A stretch of 64,000 nucleotides of DNA, from assembly GCF_900637185.1 (NCBI RefSeq), contig NZ_LR134352.1, positions 4,082,001 to 4,146,000 of the forward strand, written 5' to 3'. Source of the stretch: Nocardia asteroides. GTDB lineage: Bacteria; Actinomycetota; Actinomycetes; Mycobacteriales; Mycobacteriaceae. Made by a program: the position numbers and the translations under genes. The first letter of the stretch is position 1; every line of letters begins with the position of its first letter. Shown one piece after another: positions 40,429-48,463 of this stretch. The notes beneath the pieces are model-generated. The model had not been told where the DNA came from. It was given only the letters and a program-made list of their open reading frames with translations, and made no database searches.

Positions 40429-41751
40429 CTACCGAGGGACCGACACGGGATCGGTGCAACTGACCGCCGCGTCGACGAGCGAGCACGGCACCGGCGCGCG
40501 GGTGGGCCGATAGTCCGCCGCGACGCCGCCGGCAGCGGTGATCGCCCGGTAGGCGGCTACCGCGTCGGTGGGCGTGCGGGTGAGGCTGGGGTCGGTCAGC
40601 ACGTCGACCGTGTACAGGCCGAAACGTGGTGTGTAGGAACCCCACTCGTAGTTGTCGGTGAGGCTCCAGTAGTTGTAGCCGATCAGCGGGATCCCGTCGG
40701 CGACGGCGCGCTGTAGCCAGTACACGGTGTCGCGCAGCGAATCCGATCGAGCGTAGCCGTCGGCGCGCGGCTGCCCGTTCTCCGTGGGCATGCCGTTCTC
40801 GACGATGTAGAGCGGTTTCCCCGGAAAGCGGCGCGCGTAGTGGTCGAGGGCGTAGTAGATGCCCTCGGGCTGCAGCGGCAGGGTCCAGAGGCGTTCGAGG
40901 TCGGGCACGGTGAGCTGGGTGGGGGACAGGCCGTAGTAGTAGTCGATGCCGATGTAGTCGAGCCGCCCGGCGATCCGGTCGAGCAGCGGTCCGCTCACCG
41001 CGTCGTCGGCGGCCGGAATGTAGGCGACATTGCTGGTGACCATCGCGCCGGGCTGCGCGGTGTGGATGTAGTCGTAGATGCTGTTGTGCGCCTGCGTGAT
41101 CCGTTCGCCCATCGTGAGCACCTCGGTCGCGTCGATCCCGCCACGGCGCAGTTCGTTGACGAGGTAGAAGGTCGGCTCGTTGAAGGTCACCCAGAGCGGG
41201 TCGGCGCCGGCGAAACGGTCGACCACCACCCGCGCGTTGGCGAGCCAGTCGGCCACGATGCCGGGGTTGGCCCAGCCGCCGCGGTCGGCGGCCCAGCCGG
41301 GATACACCCAGTGGTCCAGGGTGAGCATGGGCCGCATCCCCGCGTCGGTGATCGCGCGGACCACGTCGTCGTAGAAGGCCAGTCCGTCCGGGTCCCAGAC
41401 GCCCGGTTGTGGCTGCACGCGAGCCCATTCGATGCCGATGCGATAGACCCGGACGCCGAGGTCGGCGGCCAGGGCGATGTCGGACCGGAACCGCGTGTGG
41501 AAGTCCACCGAGTTCAGGTACGGGTCGTGCGTGGCGCCCGAGTCGGCATAGCGGCGCCAGTTGCTGTCCGGCGCGTCGCCTTCCGCCTGGAACCCGGAAG
41601 CTGCCACGCCCCAGAGGAATTCGGGCCCGAGCGGCGCGAGCTGCGGTGGCACGGGAGGTCGGGCCAGGGTAGGGGAGGGGCTGGTGGTGAGGAGGGCGAC
41701 GGCGGCGAGGGCGACCGAAGCGAGGATCCGGCGACCGCTGGGGGAGGACAT
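40429..41751 (-). CDS. Secreted family 1 glycoside hydrolase (beta-glucosidase-like)
   Basis: The 440-residue precursor has a signal peptide (about residues 1-30). The mature (beta/alpha)8 enzyme begins FLWGVAASGFQAEG. It has the GH1 acid/base Glu in VTFNEPTFY and the nucleophile Glu in YIVENGMP, plus WSLTDNYEWGSYTPRFGLY near the end, so both catalytic residues are present. It would hydrolyse beta-glycosides outside the membrane. Export is unusual for GH1, which is mostly cytosolic. It is flanked upstream by a 334-bp gene-free region. Confidence 0.92.
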   Translation of the reverse strand: MSSPSGRRILASVALAAVALLTTSPSPTLARPPVPPQLAPLGPEFLWGVAASGFQAEGDAPDSNWRRYADSGATHDPYLNSVDFHTRFRSDIALAADLGVRVYRIGIEWARVQPQPGVWDPDGLAFYDDVVRAITDAGMRPMLTLDHWVYPGWAADRGGWANPGIVADWLANARVVVDRFAGADPLWVTFNEPTFYLVNELRRGGIDATEVLTMGERITQAHNSIYDYIHTAQPGAMVTSNVAYIPAADDAVSGPLLDRIAGRLDYIGIDYYYGLSPTQLTVPDLERLWTLPLQPEGIYYALDHYARRFPGKPLYIVENGMPTENGQPRADGYARSDSLRDTVYWLQRAVADGIPLIGYNYWSLTDNYEWGSYTPRFGLYTVDVLTDPSLTRTPTDAVAAYRAITAAGGVAADYRPTRAPVPCSLVDAAVSCTDPVSVPR

Positions 41752-42085
41752 GCGCGCTCCTGGCGTGGTGAGGCGGGGGAGTAGTCCAGTGTGCGGTATC
41801 GGGGCGCGGGGAGTCGGGAATCCAGTCGGCGCGTCCGAGAAGCAGAATAGGATTAATGAGGATACGTAGATATGCGAATCTAACTATGAATCGCACCTTT
41901 CCGACCAACCACCCGACTCACCCTCACGAACCCTCTTACGTCCGAATCCACCCATCAGCACAGACGAGGGAGCCCCTCGGCCGGGCCCCGTGTGTCGCCA
42001 CGGCACTCCGGGGGAGCGAGTGAGTTGCCTCTCAGCCAGGCGTCTCGACTCGGTGCATTCGCTTCACTCGAGCCAGGATTCGAGG
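41752..42085. other. Gene-free divergent region with an AT-rich core
   Basis: This 334-bp spacer lies between the secreted GH1 gene (leftward) and the Ddn-like reductase (rightward). Bases about 41840-41900 are much richer in A/T than the rest of the window and contain several -10-like boxes. A small dyad TAGAT-N6-ATCTA lies near 41870. An in-frame extension of the reductase runs back to GTG 41990 but has poor codon use. I see no other gene. Confidence 0.5.
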
Positions 42086-42568
42086 ATGGCATGGAACCCC
42101 TTACCAGCCCTCGCGCGCGAATTCGCGGCACAGCCCTGGGTCATGCACGGCGCCGGCGTCGTCCTGCCTGCCGAACGGCTGCTGCGTCGCCTCAGCGGCG
42201 GGCGGTGGGGTGTGCTCGACCTGGCCGGACTGCCGTCGATCGAGGTCACCGTGGTCGGTTGCAAGTCGGGTCAGCCGCGCACGACGTCGCTGCTGTGTGT
42301 GCCGGACGGCGACGGCTTCTACCTCGTCGGCTCGAACTGGGGCAAACCCGAACACCCGGCGTGGTCGGCGAATCTGCGGGCCGCACGCACCGCGTCCGTG
42401 CGCTACAACAGCAGCTCCGCCTTCCCGGTGACCGTCGCGGAGATCACCGGCGTCGAGCGCAAACGCGTGTGGGACCAGGTCGTCGAGTTCTGGCCGGGCT
42501 ACGAGATGGAATTCGAGCGCTCCGGTGGTCGCGAGTTCCGGATCTTCCGGCTGGACCGCATCAGCTGA
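42086..42568 (+). CDS. Deazaflavin (F420)-dependent nitroreductase-family protein, Ddn-like
   Basis: The 160-residue split-barrel protein has the Ddn-family pattern: LTVVG-type strand (VEVTVVGCKSGQPRTTSLL in sequence from residue 51), DGDGFYLVGSNWGKPEHPAW and the ARTASVRY strand. Family members bind the cofactor F420 and reduce quinones or nitro compounds; several lack the activating chemistry of Ddn itself. ATG 42086 was chosen because upstream codons look non-coding. The predicted location is the cytosol or membrane surface. Confidence 0.85.
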   Translation: MAWNPLPALAREFAAQPWVMHGAGVVLPAERLLRRLSGGRWGVLDLAGLPSIEVTVVGCKSGQPRTTSLLCVPDGDGFYLVGSNWGKPEHPAWSANLRAARTASVRYNSSSAFPVTVAEITGVERKRVWDQVVEFWPGYEMEFERSGGREFRIFRLDRIS

Positions 42569-42616
42569 GGGCTGCGGGACCGGTGAGTTCCGGGCGCTCG
42601 TGACGTCTATACCGTC

Positions 42617-43168
42617 ATGAGGAGACTGATCTACGGATTCGGCGTGTCTTTGGACGGTTACATCAACGACCGCGACGGCAATATCGACTGGACCGATCCG
42701 GACGACGAACTGCACCAGTTCCACAACGACAGGTTCCGTGGGCTGGAGGTCTCGTTGCACGGGCGCCGGATGTACGAGCTGATGGCCGACTATTGGCCGC
42801 ACGTGCCCGCGGATGCCCCGCCCATCGCGCGCGAGTTCGGCAGGCTCTGGACGGACAAGCCCAAGGTCGTGTTCTCGCGGACGCTCACCGAGGTCGGCTG
42901 GAACAGCACGCTCGTCGCGGACAACGCGGTCGAGGAAGTCCGCAGGCTCAAGGCCGAGGGCGACGGCGTGATGGAAGTCGGGGGTGCGAACCTGGCGGCC
43001 GCGCTGATGCCGCACGGGCTGATCGACGAGTATCAGCTGTTCGTCTCGCCGCTGATCCTCGGCGGCGGCACCCCCTTCTTCCCGGCACTGGACAAGCGCA
43101 TTCCGCTGCGCTTGGCCGAGACCCGCCATTTCGACTCCGTCGTGCTGATGCGCTACGTCACCGACTGA
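42617..43168 (+). CDS. RibD/dihydrofolate-reductase-fold protein
   Basis: The 183-residue protein has the RibD C-terminal (DHFR-like) fold: IYGFGVSLDGYINDRDGNIDW, LHGRRMYELM, VVFSRTL, the NADPH-binding MEVGGANLAAALM, and SPLILGGGTPFF. It would use NADPH for an unknown reduction; such stand-alone copies are common in actinobacteria and are not true folate enzymes. It overlaps the convergent amidase by 16 bp. Two further paralogues lie at 55473 and 56682. Confidence 0.87.
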   Translation: MRRLIYGFGVSLDGYINDRDGNIDWTDPDDELHQFHNDRFRGLEVSLHGRRMYELMADYWPHVPADAPPIAREFGRLWTDKPKVVFSRTLTEVGWNSTLVADNAVEEVRRLKAEGDGVMEVGGANLAAALMPHGLIDEYQLFVSPLILGGGTPFFPALDKRIPLRLAETRHFDSVVLMRYVTD

Positions 43169-44625
43169 GCTGCGGTAGCAGGGGGCTGGAACCCGCCGAT
43201 CGCCTGCTCGAGGAGTTCGGCCAGGCGCAGCGGGGTGCGGTCCTCGAACATCGGGCCGATGAGCTGCACGCCCACCGGCAGGCCATCGGCGCAGCGGCCG
43301 GCGGGTATGGCGGTGGCGGGCAGGCCGGGCATGGTGGCCAGCCCGGCCCAGGCGAGCTGGTCGAAGTACGGGTACTCGGTGCCGTCGATGTCGATGCGCC
43401 GGGCCAGCGGATCGGGGTTGTGGTCGTGCGGGAACGCGGGTGTCGGCGTGATCGGGCACAGCACGGCGTCGAACTCGGTGAACAGCTGGCGCCAGCGGTG
43501 CCGATGCAGTTCGCGCCGGGTGTGCAGCGGCAGCCAGTCGCGGTGGGTGAACACCATGGCGCGCAGGCGGGCGGCATCCAGGCTCTGGTCGTCGGCGGTG
43601 AGTTCGGCGGCGCGGCTGCGCAGCTTCTCGTATTCGGCGACGGGGAAGTAGGCGACGGAGCCGGAGAACAGCAACTGCAGGTAGAGGGTCGCGGCTTCGG
43701 TCAGATCGGGGAGCAGCGGACTGTGCCGCTCCACGCGGGCGCCGGCGGCGGTGAGCGCGTCGGCCACGCGGTTCACTCCCGCGCGGACCGCGGTCCCGGT
43801 GGGAATGAGGGGGTGCTCGTCGAGGACCAGGACCCGGAAGTCGCCGAGCCTTTCGTGGCGGGCGGGCGGCAGGGCCAAGTCGTAGGCCACGCCGTGGGTG
43901 AGGGGGTCCGGTCCGGCCATGACGTCGAGCAGGAGCGTGAGGTCGCGGGCGGTGCGGGCCATCGGGCCGACGACAGCGAGGTCGAGGTCGACCGGCAAGG
44001 CGGGTGTGGTCGGCGGGACCATGCCCCGGGTAGCGGCCAGCCCGACTGTTGGCTTGTGCGCGTAGATCCCGCAGAAGTGCGCGGGCGTGCGCAACGAGCC
44101 CGCCATGTCGGAGCCGATGGACAGCGCGCCGAAGCCGGAGGCCAGGGCCGCCGCGGATCCGCCGGAGGACCCGCCCGATGTGCGGGTGTGGTCCCACGGA
44201 TTGTTGGTGGTGCCGTAGATCGCGTTGAAGGTCTGGATATCTTGCAGCCCGAGTGGCACATTCGTCTTGCCGAGGACGACGGCACCCGCGGCCTCGAGCC
44301 GTGTCACCTGGACCGCGTCCTCGTCGGGGACAAAATTCCGGTGCGACGGCATGCCCCAGGTCGTGGGCAGCCCGGCGATGTCGTACGACTCTTTGACCGT
44401 CGCCGGTATGCCGAGCAGCGGCCGGTCCTCCCCGCGAGCGCGCGCTCGGTCGGCACGAACGGCAGCCGCCCGCGCACGGTCGAAGGTCGGTACGCAGATC
44501 GCGTTGATCGCCGTGTCGTCGCGTTCGATTCGGGCGATGGCTTCGTCGGTGAGCTCTACCGAGGTGACCTCACCGGCGCGCAGTGCGGCGTTGAGTTCTT
44601 CGGCCGATCGCAAGTTCCATTCCAT
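43153..44625 (-). CDS. Amidase-signature family hydrolase
   Basis: The 490-residue protein has a complete Ser-cisSer-Lys triad: Lys in LLGIPATVKESYD, the glycine/serine stretch TSGGSSGGSAAALASGF with the cis-Ser, and the nucleophile in GSDMAGSLRTPAHFCG. The C-terminal lid is intact (LPVGVQLIGPMFEDRTPL). It is likely a cytosolic amidase or amide-hydrolysing enzyme. GatA is unlikely, because no gatC or gatB genes adjoin it. The start is ATG 44625. Confidence 0.92.
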   Translation of the reverse strand: MEWNLRSAEELNAALRAGEVTSVELTDEAIARIERDDTAINAICVPTFDRARAAAVRADRARARGEDRPLLGIPATVKESYDIAGLPTTWGMPSHRNFVPDEDAVQVTRLEAAGAVVLGKTNVPLGLQDIQTFNAIYGTTNNPWDHTRTSGGSSGGSAAALASGFGALSIGSDMAGSLRTPAHFCGIYAHKPTVGLAATRGMVPPTTPALPVDLDLAVVGPMARTARDLTLLLDVMAGPDPLTHGVAYDLALPPARHERLGDFRVLVLDEHPLIPTGTAVRAGVNRVADALTAAGARVERHSPLLPDLTEAATLYLQLLFSGSVAYFPVAEYEKLRSRAAELTADDQSLDAARLRAMVFTHRDWLPLHTRRELHRHRWRQLFTEFDAVLCPITPTPAFPHDHNPDPLARRIDIDGTEYPYFDQLAWAGLATMPGLPATAIPAGRCADGLPVGVQLIGPMFEDRTPLRLAELLEQAIGGFQPPATAAQSVT

Positions 44626-44672
44626 GAATCGGACGGTAGAGACCTGCCCGAGCAGCCATAAAACATCGGCTC

Positions 44673-44696
44673 GCGCAATCGAAGAGGCGCAATCGA
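44673..44696. repeat. Tandem decamer repeat downstream of the recombinase
   Basis: GCGCAATCGA occurs twice (44673-44682 and 44687-44696), 14 bp apart, in the 234-bp spacer between the amidase start and the recombinase stop. It could be an operator for the amidase gene or a recombinase-related site; nothing distinguishes these. Confidence 0.4.
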
Positions 44697-44859
44697 TGCT
44701 CCCCGGCGGCAGGTCGGCGATCGTGTGGTGTCCCGGCCCAGGTCGTGGCGTCGGCAGCGGCGGCTCGATCGGAACAGGCCACGAAACGGCCTTCCGGACA
44801 ACAGGAGAGATGTCACAGCGGCAGCCGCGTGGCGAGGCCCGGAATGCCCGGGTGCGCTC

Positions 44860-46068
44860 TTAGAGACCGAGTTTGGTGACGGCGTTGTCCTCGAGTGGGT
44901 TCGCGGTCCGGATGTAGCCGTGCACGGTGCGCGGGTTGGCCCAGCGGCCCTGGCGCATGATCTCGCGGTCGCTCGCGCCGCCCAGCGCGGCCTGGGTGGC
45001 GAAACCGGCGCGCAGGGAGTGCCCGGAGAACAGGTCGGGGTCCAGTCCCGCGCGAGCGGCATAGCGTTTGACGAGTTCGGCCACGGCCCGGCCGGACAGT
45101 GCCGCCGAGCCGATGCCGCCGTGCCGGTTGACGGTCGGGAACAGTGGTCGTTCGGTGTCCGTCGACAGGGGGGTGCCGGTGAAGCCGTGGCAACGGTGGA
45201 TCGTGGGGTCCGGCGCGGGGTGTTCGGTCGTCCACGATCGGGTGCCTTGATCGCCGGTCGCGGCGTGGACTTCCATGAGCCGGATCCAGTCGGCGAACGC
45301 GCAGATCGGGCAGGTGCGTGGGTGTGTGCCGCGCGGCAGGGCGACGCGCTGTTCGGCGGCGCCGGTGGGGTCGGTCTTGGTGGTCGGCAGGTGCACGACG
45401 AGCAGCGGTTCGCCGGTGGTGTGGTCGGTGCGGACGTGCACGTCGCTGACCCGCAGTCCGGCGAGTTCGCTGCGGCGCAGGGCGCCGGCGAAGCCGACCA
45501 GCAGGGCGAGGGCGTCGCGGCGGCGCGCGGGTTCGGTGGGCCAGCCGGGCTCGGGGAGTTCGGCGAGGAGCTGGTCGAGGGTGTGCAGCAGGACGGGCCG
45601 TTTGCGGGTCGGTGGGGTGCGGCGGGTGCGCCGGATGCCGCGCAGGGTCAGCCGGACGACGTCGGAGCGGGTGGGTGAGGGCAGTCCGTTCGCGGCGTGG
45701 ACGGCGGCGATGGCGGCGGATTTGCGGTCGAGGGTGGCCGGGCTGAACGCCCAGGTGCCGTTGTCGCGCCGGGCGTCGGCGGCCGCGGCGAGGTAGACGG
45801 CGACGTCGAGGGGGTCGGCGGGCAGGGCCTGGCGGTGTTCGGCCGCGCACCAGCCGGCCCAGGCGATCCAGTCGGTGCGGTAGGCGCGCAGGGTGTTCGC
45901 GGATTGGGAGGCTTCGAGGTAGCGACGCAGGGCGTCGGCTTGGTCGTCGTCGAAGCGTTCGCGGACCAGTCGCAGTGCGGCGGTGTCGACGAGGACGCTG
46001 CGGACGCCGCGGCGGAGTTCGGTGCGGACCTGTTCGGGCAGCACGACCGCTGCGTCGGTGCCGCTCAC
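44860..46068 (-). CDS. Tyrosine recombinase/integrase (not attached to a visible prophage)
   Basis: The 402-residue protein has a SAM-like core-binding domain (about residues 50-150; SANTLRAYRTDWIAWAGWC) and a catalytic domain. Arg I is in GFAGALRRSELAGL, the His-x2-Arg box is GHSLRAGFATQAALGG, and the nucleophile Tyr is in RTVHGYIRTANP near the C-terminus. An insert with CPIC (about residue 255) is unusual. No excisionase, capsid or transfer genes are near. It starts at GTG with GAGGAG upstream. A small ORF and an inverted repeat precede it. Confidence 0.88.
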   Translation of the reverse strand: MSGTDAAVVLPEQVRTELRRGVRSVLVDTAALRLVRERFDDDQADALRRYLEASQSANTLRAYRTDWIAWAGWCAAEHRQALPADPLDVAVYLAAAADARRDNGTWAFSPATLDRKSAAIAAVHAANGLPSPTRSDVVRLTLRGIRRTRRTPPTRKRPVLLHTLDQLLAELPEPGWPTEPARRRDALALLVGFAGALRRSELAGLRVSDVHVRTDHTTGEPLLVVHLPTTKTDPTGAAEQRVALPRGTHPRTCPICAFADWIRLMEVHAATGDQGTRSWTTEHPAPDPTIHRCHGFTGTPLSTDTERPLFPTVNRHGGIGSAALSGRAVAELVKRYAARAGLDPDLFSGHSLRAGFATQAALGGASDREIMRQGRWANPRTVHGYIRTANPLEDNAVTKLGL

Positions 46069-46096
46069 GTCGCCGCTCCTCGTTCGAATCGGTGTG

Positions 46097-46136
46097 CCGC
46101 CGATGACTGTCGGCGTCCGAGCCTAGTCATCGGCGG
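46097..46136. repeat. Inverted repeat upstream of the recombinase gene
   Basis: Perfect 12-bp arms CCGCCGATGACT (46097-46108) and AGTCATCGGCGG (46125-46136) flank a 16-nt spacer. It sits between the small ORF stop (46141) and the recombinase start (46068). It could attenuate readthrough from the small ORF, or be a recombinase binding or attachment site. Confidence 0.6.
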
Positions 46137-46140
46137 GTGG

Positions 46141-46368
46141 TTACGGCAGTTCCGCGAGTTCGGCGAGTTTGGTGTGGATGAAGGCGGCGAGGCGGTGTTT
46201 GGCCGCGGTGGTGAGGAAGCTGGTGTCACCTAGTCGCGGGAAATGGTCGTCGACCTGATCCGACGGGGCGGCGGGTTCGCCGACGAGTTCGAGACGTGCC
46301 GGATGTTGCTGGGGGAGAGGAACATTCGGCACGTCCGGGTCGGTCTGTGCTGCTCCGTGGCGTACCAT
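46141..46368 (-). CDS. Small protein upstream of the recombinase, unknown function
   Basis: A 75-residue ORF (MVRHGAAQTDPDV to a helical HRLAAFIHTKLAELAELP tail) has G/C-biased third positions in its second half. A -10-like TAGGGT (46375-46380, minus strand) lies 6 nt before its ATG, a leaderless arrangement. It is followed by the recombinase in the same direction. No domain is recognised; an accessory or directionality role is only a guess. Confidence 0.5.
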   Translation of the reverse strand: MVRHGAAQTDPDVPNVPLPQQHPARLELVGEPAAPSDQVDDHFPRLGDTSFLTTAAKHRLAAFIHTKLAELAELP

Positions 46369-46476
46369 GTCTGAACCCTAACGTTTTGATTACGGACGGT
46401 GCCAACACGGCGGCCCTCGGAGTGATAACCGCCACGTTTTCTGATTTTCGCACCTGATGACCGGCGGCGTCGGCAT

Positions 46477-47181
46477 TCAGGACGCGCAGGCGGTGGTGTC
46501 CTCGGCGAGCTCGGCATCGCGGACATAGCCCGCTACCGGACTCAGCCGCAGGACCAGCGGCATCCGCCGGGTCAAGGCGGGCGCCCCGGTGAACCGGAGC
46601 CGGCCGGTGCGCTGGGCGTGGCTCAGCGGCATCCGGCCCAGCCACACCTCGTAGAGCGCGGCGACGTCGGCGCCGATGGTGACGTCCACGGGGTAGCCGG
46701 GATCGGTTTCGCACACCGACGGCGTGCCGCCCTCGACCACGATCCAGTAGCGCCGCACATCGTCGGTGAACCGGACGTGCAGGACGTGGCGCCTGCCCGG
46801 GAAGCCGGAGGTGTCGACGCGGGTGTGCATCCACCAGACGAGCAGGGCCGCGTCGAGTTCGTCCTCACGGGGTTCGCCGAAGGTCCAGCGCGCTCCCCAC
46901 TCGCCCAGGCCGAACAGGATCGGTTCGAGCTGGGCGCCCGCTTCGGTGAGCAGGTGGTCGGTGCCGAGTTTCTCGATGAGTCCCGCGCGCTCGAACTGGC
47001 GCAGGCGCTTGGCGAGCAGGCTGCGCGACAGACCCGGCAATCCGCGGGCGAGGTCGTTGAAGCGGGTGGTGCCGACGAACAGGTCGCGCAGGATGAGCAG
47101 CGACCACCGTTCGCCGAGCACGTCGAGAGCGCGCGAAATGGGGCAGTACTGCCCGTAGCCTGCTGCTGCTGTGTTGGTCAT
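46477..47181 (-). CDS. HxlR-family regulator with C-terminal SCP2-like domain
   Basis: The 234-residue protein has the HxlR winged helix (about residues 8-95; CPISRALDVLGERWSLLILRDLFVGTTRFNDL, with LSRSLLAKRLRQFERAGLIEK) where the CPI cysteine is conserved. It is followed by an SCP2/sterol-carrier-like C-terminal domain (DVTIGADVAALYEVWLGRMPL). ATG 47181 has GAGGTGA just upstream. It is divergent from an acyl-CoA dehydrogenase-like gene, with two phased operator-like repeats between them. Confidence 0.87.
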   Translation of the reverse strand: MTNTAAAGYGQYCPISRALDVLGERWSLLILRDLFVGTTRFNDLARGLPGLSRSLLAKRLRQFERAGLIEKLGTDHLLTEAGAQLEPILFGLGEWGARWTFGEPREDELDAALLVWWMHTRVDTSGFPGRRHVLHVRFTDDVRRYWIVVEGGTPSVCETDPGYPVDVTIGADVAALYEVWLGRMPLSHAQRTGRLRFTGAPALTRRMPLVLRLSPVAGYVRDAELAEDTTACAS

Positions 47182-47200
47182 GGTCACCTCGCCGACGGGG

Positions 47201-47237
47201 TCCATTTTCTGAACCGGGGGAGTCCACTTTCTGGACT
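47201..47237. promoter_or_regulatory. Two phased HxlR operator candidates
   Basis: TCCATTTTCTG (47201-47211) and TCCACTTTCTG (47223-47233) are direct repeats 22 bp apart, which is two helical turns. The second is also a perfect inverted repeat, AGTCCA-N5-TGGACT (47221-47237). They lie between the HxlR gene and the acyl-CoA dehydrogenase-like gene and probably control both. Confidence 0.6.
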
Positions 47238-47271
47238 ATCTGGTTATCGCGGCGGTTCCTACCTTCGAAAC

Positions 47272-48411
47272 ATGACTTCCACAGTTTCCGACACCACGTC
47301 CCGCACCGACCGCGTCGCTCTGGCCCGCCTGCTCGGTGAATCCCTGCGTTCGGAGGTCCCTGAGCGGGACCGCACCGGCGAGATCTCCGTCGCCGCGTTC
47401 GACCGGTTGCGTGCCGACGGTCTGTCGGCCGCGCTGGTGCCGGTCGAGTTCGGTGGCGGTGGTGCCACCCATCAGGAGATGGGGGAGATCCTGCGGGAGC
47501 TCGGCAGGCACGATCCGTCGACCGCGGTGGCCTTCGCCATGCATTCCCATCTGGTGGCCGCGCAGGTGTGGCGGCACAAGCACGGCATCGATGCCTCCGG
47601 AGTGTTCGCGAAGGTCGCGGCGGGGGCGATTCTGGTGAGCACCGGTGCGTCGGACTGGGTGGATTCCAACGGCACGGCTGTCCGGGTGGACGGCGGGTAC
47701 CGGGTGAGCGCCAGGAAGGCGCCCGCCAGCGGGTGCGAGGTGGGCGACGTGCTGGTCACCAGCGTGCGCTACGCCGGTGCCGACGGCGAGGGCCCGCAGG
47801 TGCTGCACTGTGCCGTGCCGATGAGCGCGGCGGGGGTGAGTATCGACAAGACCTGGGATTCGCTGGGGTTGCGGGCGAGTGGTTCGCACACCGTGGTGCT
47901 CGAGGACGTGTTCGTCCCGGACGCGGCGATCTCGCTGATCCGGCCCGCCGGGGTGTGGCCGCCGCTGCTGAATGTGGTGATGGGGGCGGCGCTGCCGCTG
48001 GTGCTGGCCGCCTATCTGGGTGTCGCCGATGCCGCCGTCGAGTTGACCGCGACACTGCTGGCGGGCCGCTCCGAGGCGCACACCCTGCAGTCGGCGGGCG
48101 AGATGCTCAACGCGTACACCACCGCCTCGGATCTGATCACCGCGATGTTCACCGATTCCGCCGACCTCACCTTCCCCAACACCGACGCCTACGCCTCGCG
48201 GATCCTGAGCCGCAAGACCGTCGCCGCCGACGCGCTCATCACCACGGTCCGCCTGGCGATCGAAACCACCGGCGGCGCCGGCTACTCGCGCGCCTGCGAT
48301 CTGGAACGTCTCTGCCGCGACATCCACGGCTGCCAGTTCCATCCCCTGCCGCGGGCCAAGCAGACCCGCTTCAGCGGCCGGGTCCTGCTGGGCCACACCC
48401 CGATCGGCTGA
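47272..48411 (+). CDS. Acyl-CoA dehydrogenase-fold flavoprotein
   Basis: The 379-residue protein has the three-part ACAD layout: an N-terminal helical domain (FDRLRADGLSAALVPVEFGGGGATHQEM), a middle beta domain (TGASDWVDSNGTAVRVDGGYRVSARK, WDSLGLRASGSHTVVLEDVFVP) and C-terminal helices ending IHGCQFHPLPRAKQTRFSG. The short middle motif without a clear catalytic Glu resembles ACAD-like monooxygenases (DszC/HpaH type) as much as true dehydrogenases. It is divergent from the HxlR regulator, its likely controller. The substrate is unknown. Confidence 0.85.
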   Translation: MTSTVSDTTSRTDRVALARLLGESLRSEVPERDRTGEISVAAFDRLRADGLSAALVPVEFGGGGATHQEMGEILRELGRHDPSTAVAFAMHSHLVAAQVWRHKHGIDASGVFAKVAAGAILVSTGASDWVDSNGTAVRVDGGYRVSARKAPASGCEVGDVLVTSVRYAGADGEGPQVLHCAVPMSAAGVSIDKTWDSLGLRASGSHTVVLEDVFVPDAAISLIRPAGVWPPLLNVVMGAALPLVLAAYLGVADAAVELTATLLAGRSEAHTLQSAGEMLNAYTTASDLITAMFTDSADLTFPNTDAYASRILSRKTVAADALITTVRLAIETTGGAGYSRACDLERLCRDIHGCQFHPLPRAKQTRFSGRVLLGHTPIG

Positions 48412-48426
48412 GCGCGGTGTGGTGGC

Positions 48427-48457
48427 CGTCCGGCGCCACGCTCGGTGGCGCCGGACG
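48427..48457. terminator. Bidirectional terminator hairpin
   Basis: A perfect 13-bp inverted repeat (48427-48439 and 48445-48457) with a 5-nt loop separates two convergent acyl-CoA dehydrogenase genes. Confidence 0.8.
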
Positions 48458-48463
48458 TGGTCG

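Noticed and set aside
41990..42085. 32-codon N-terminal extension of the Ddn-like protein from GTG 41990
   Set aside because: Codon use is atypical and the extension has no counterpart in the family; ATG 42086 gives the normal length.
43153..44625. GatA subunit of the amidotransferase
   Set aside because: No gatB or gatC adjoins it, and the C-terminal region reads like a general amidase.
46081..46095. GTTCGAATC resembling a tRNA T-loop near the recombinase
   Set aside because: The flanking bases do not form a T stem and no anticodon arm or acceptor stem is present upstream.
44860..46368. Prophage or integrative island around the recombinase
   Set aside because: No structural, replication or transfer genes and no flanking direct repeats could be found within the window.
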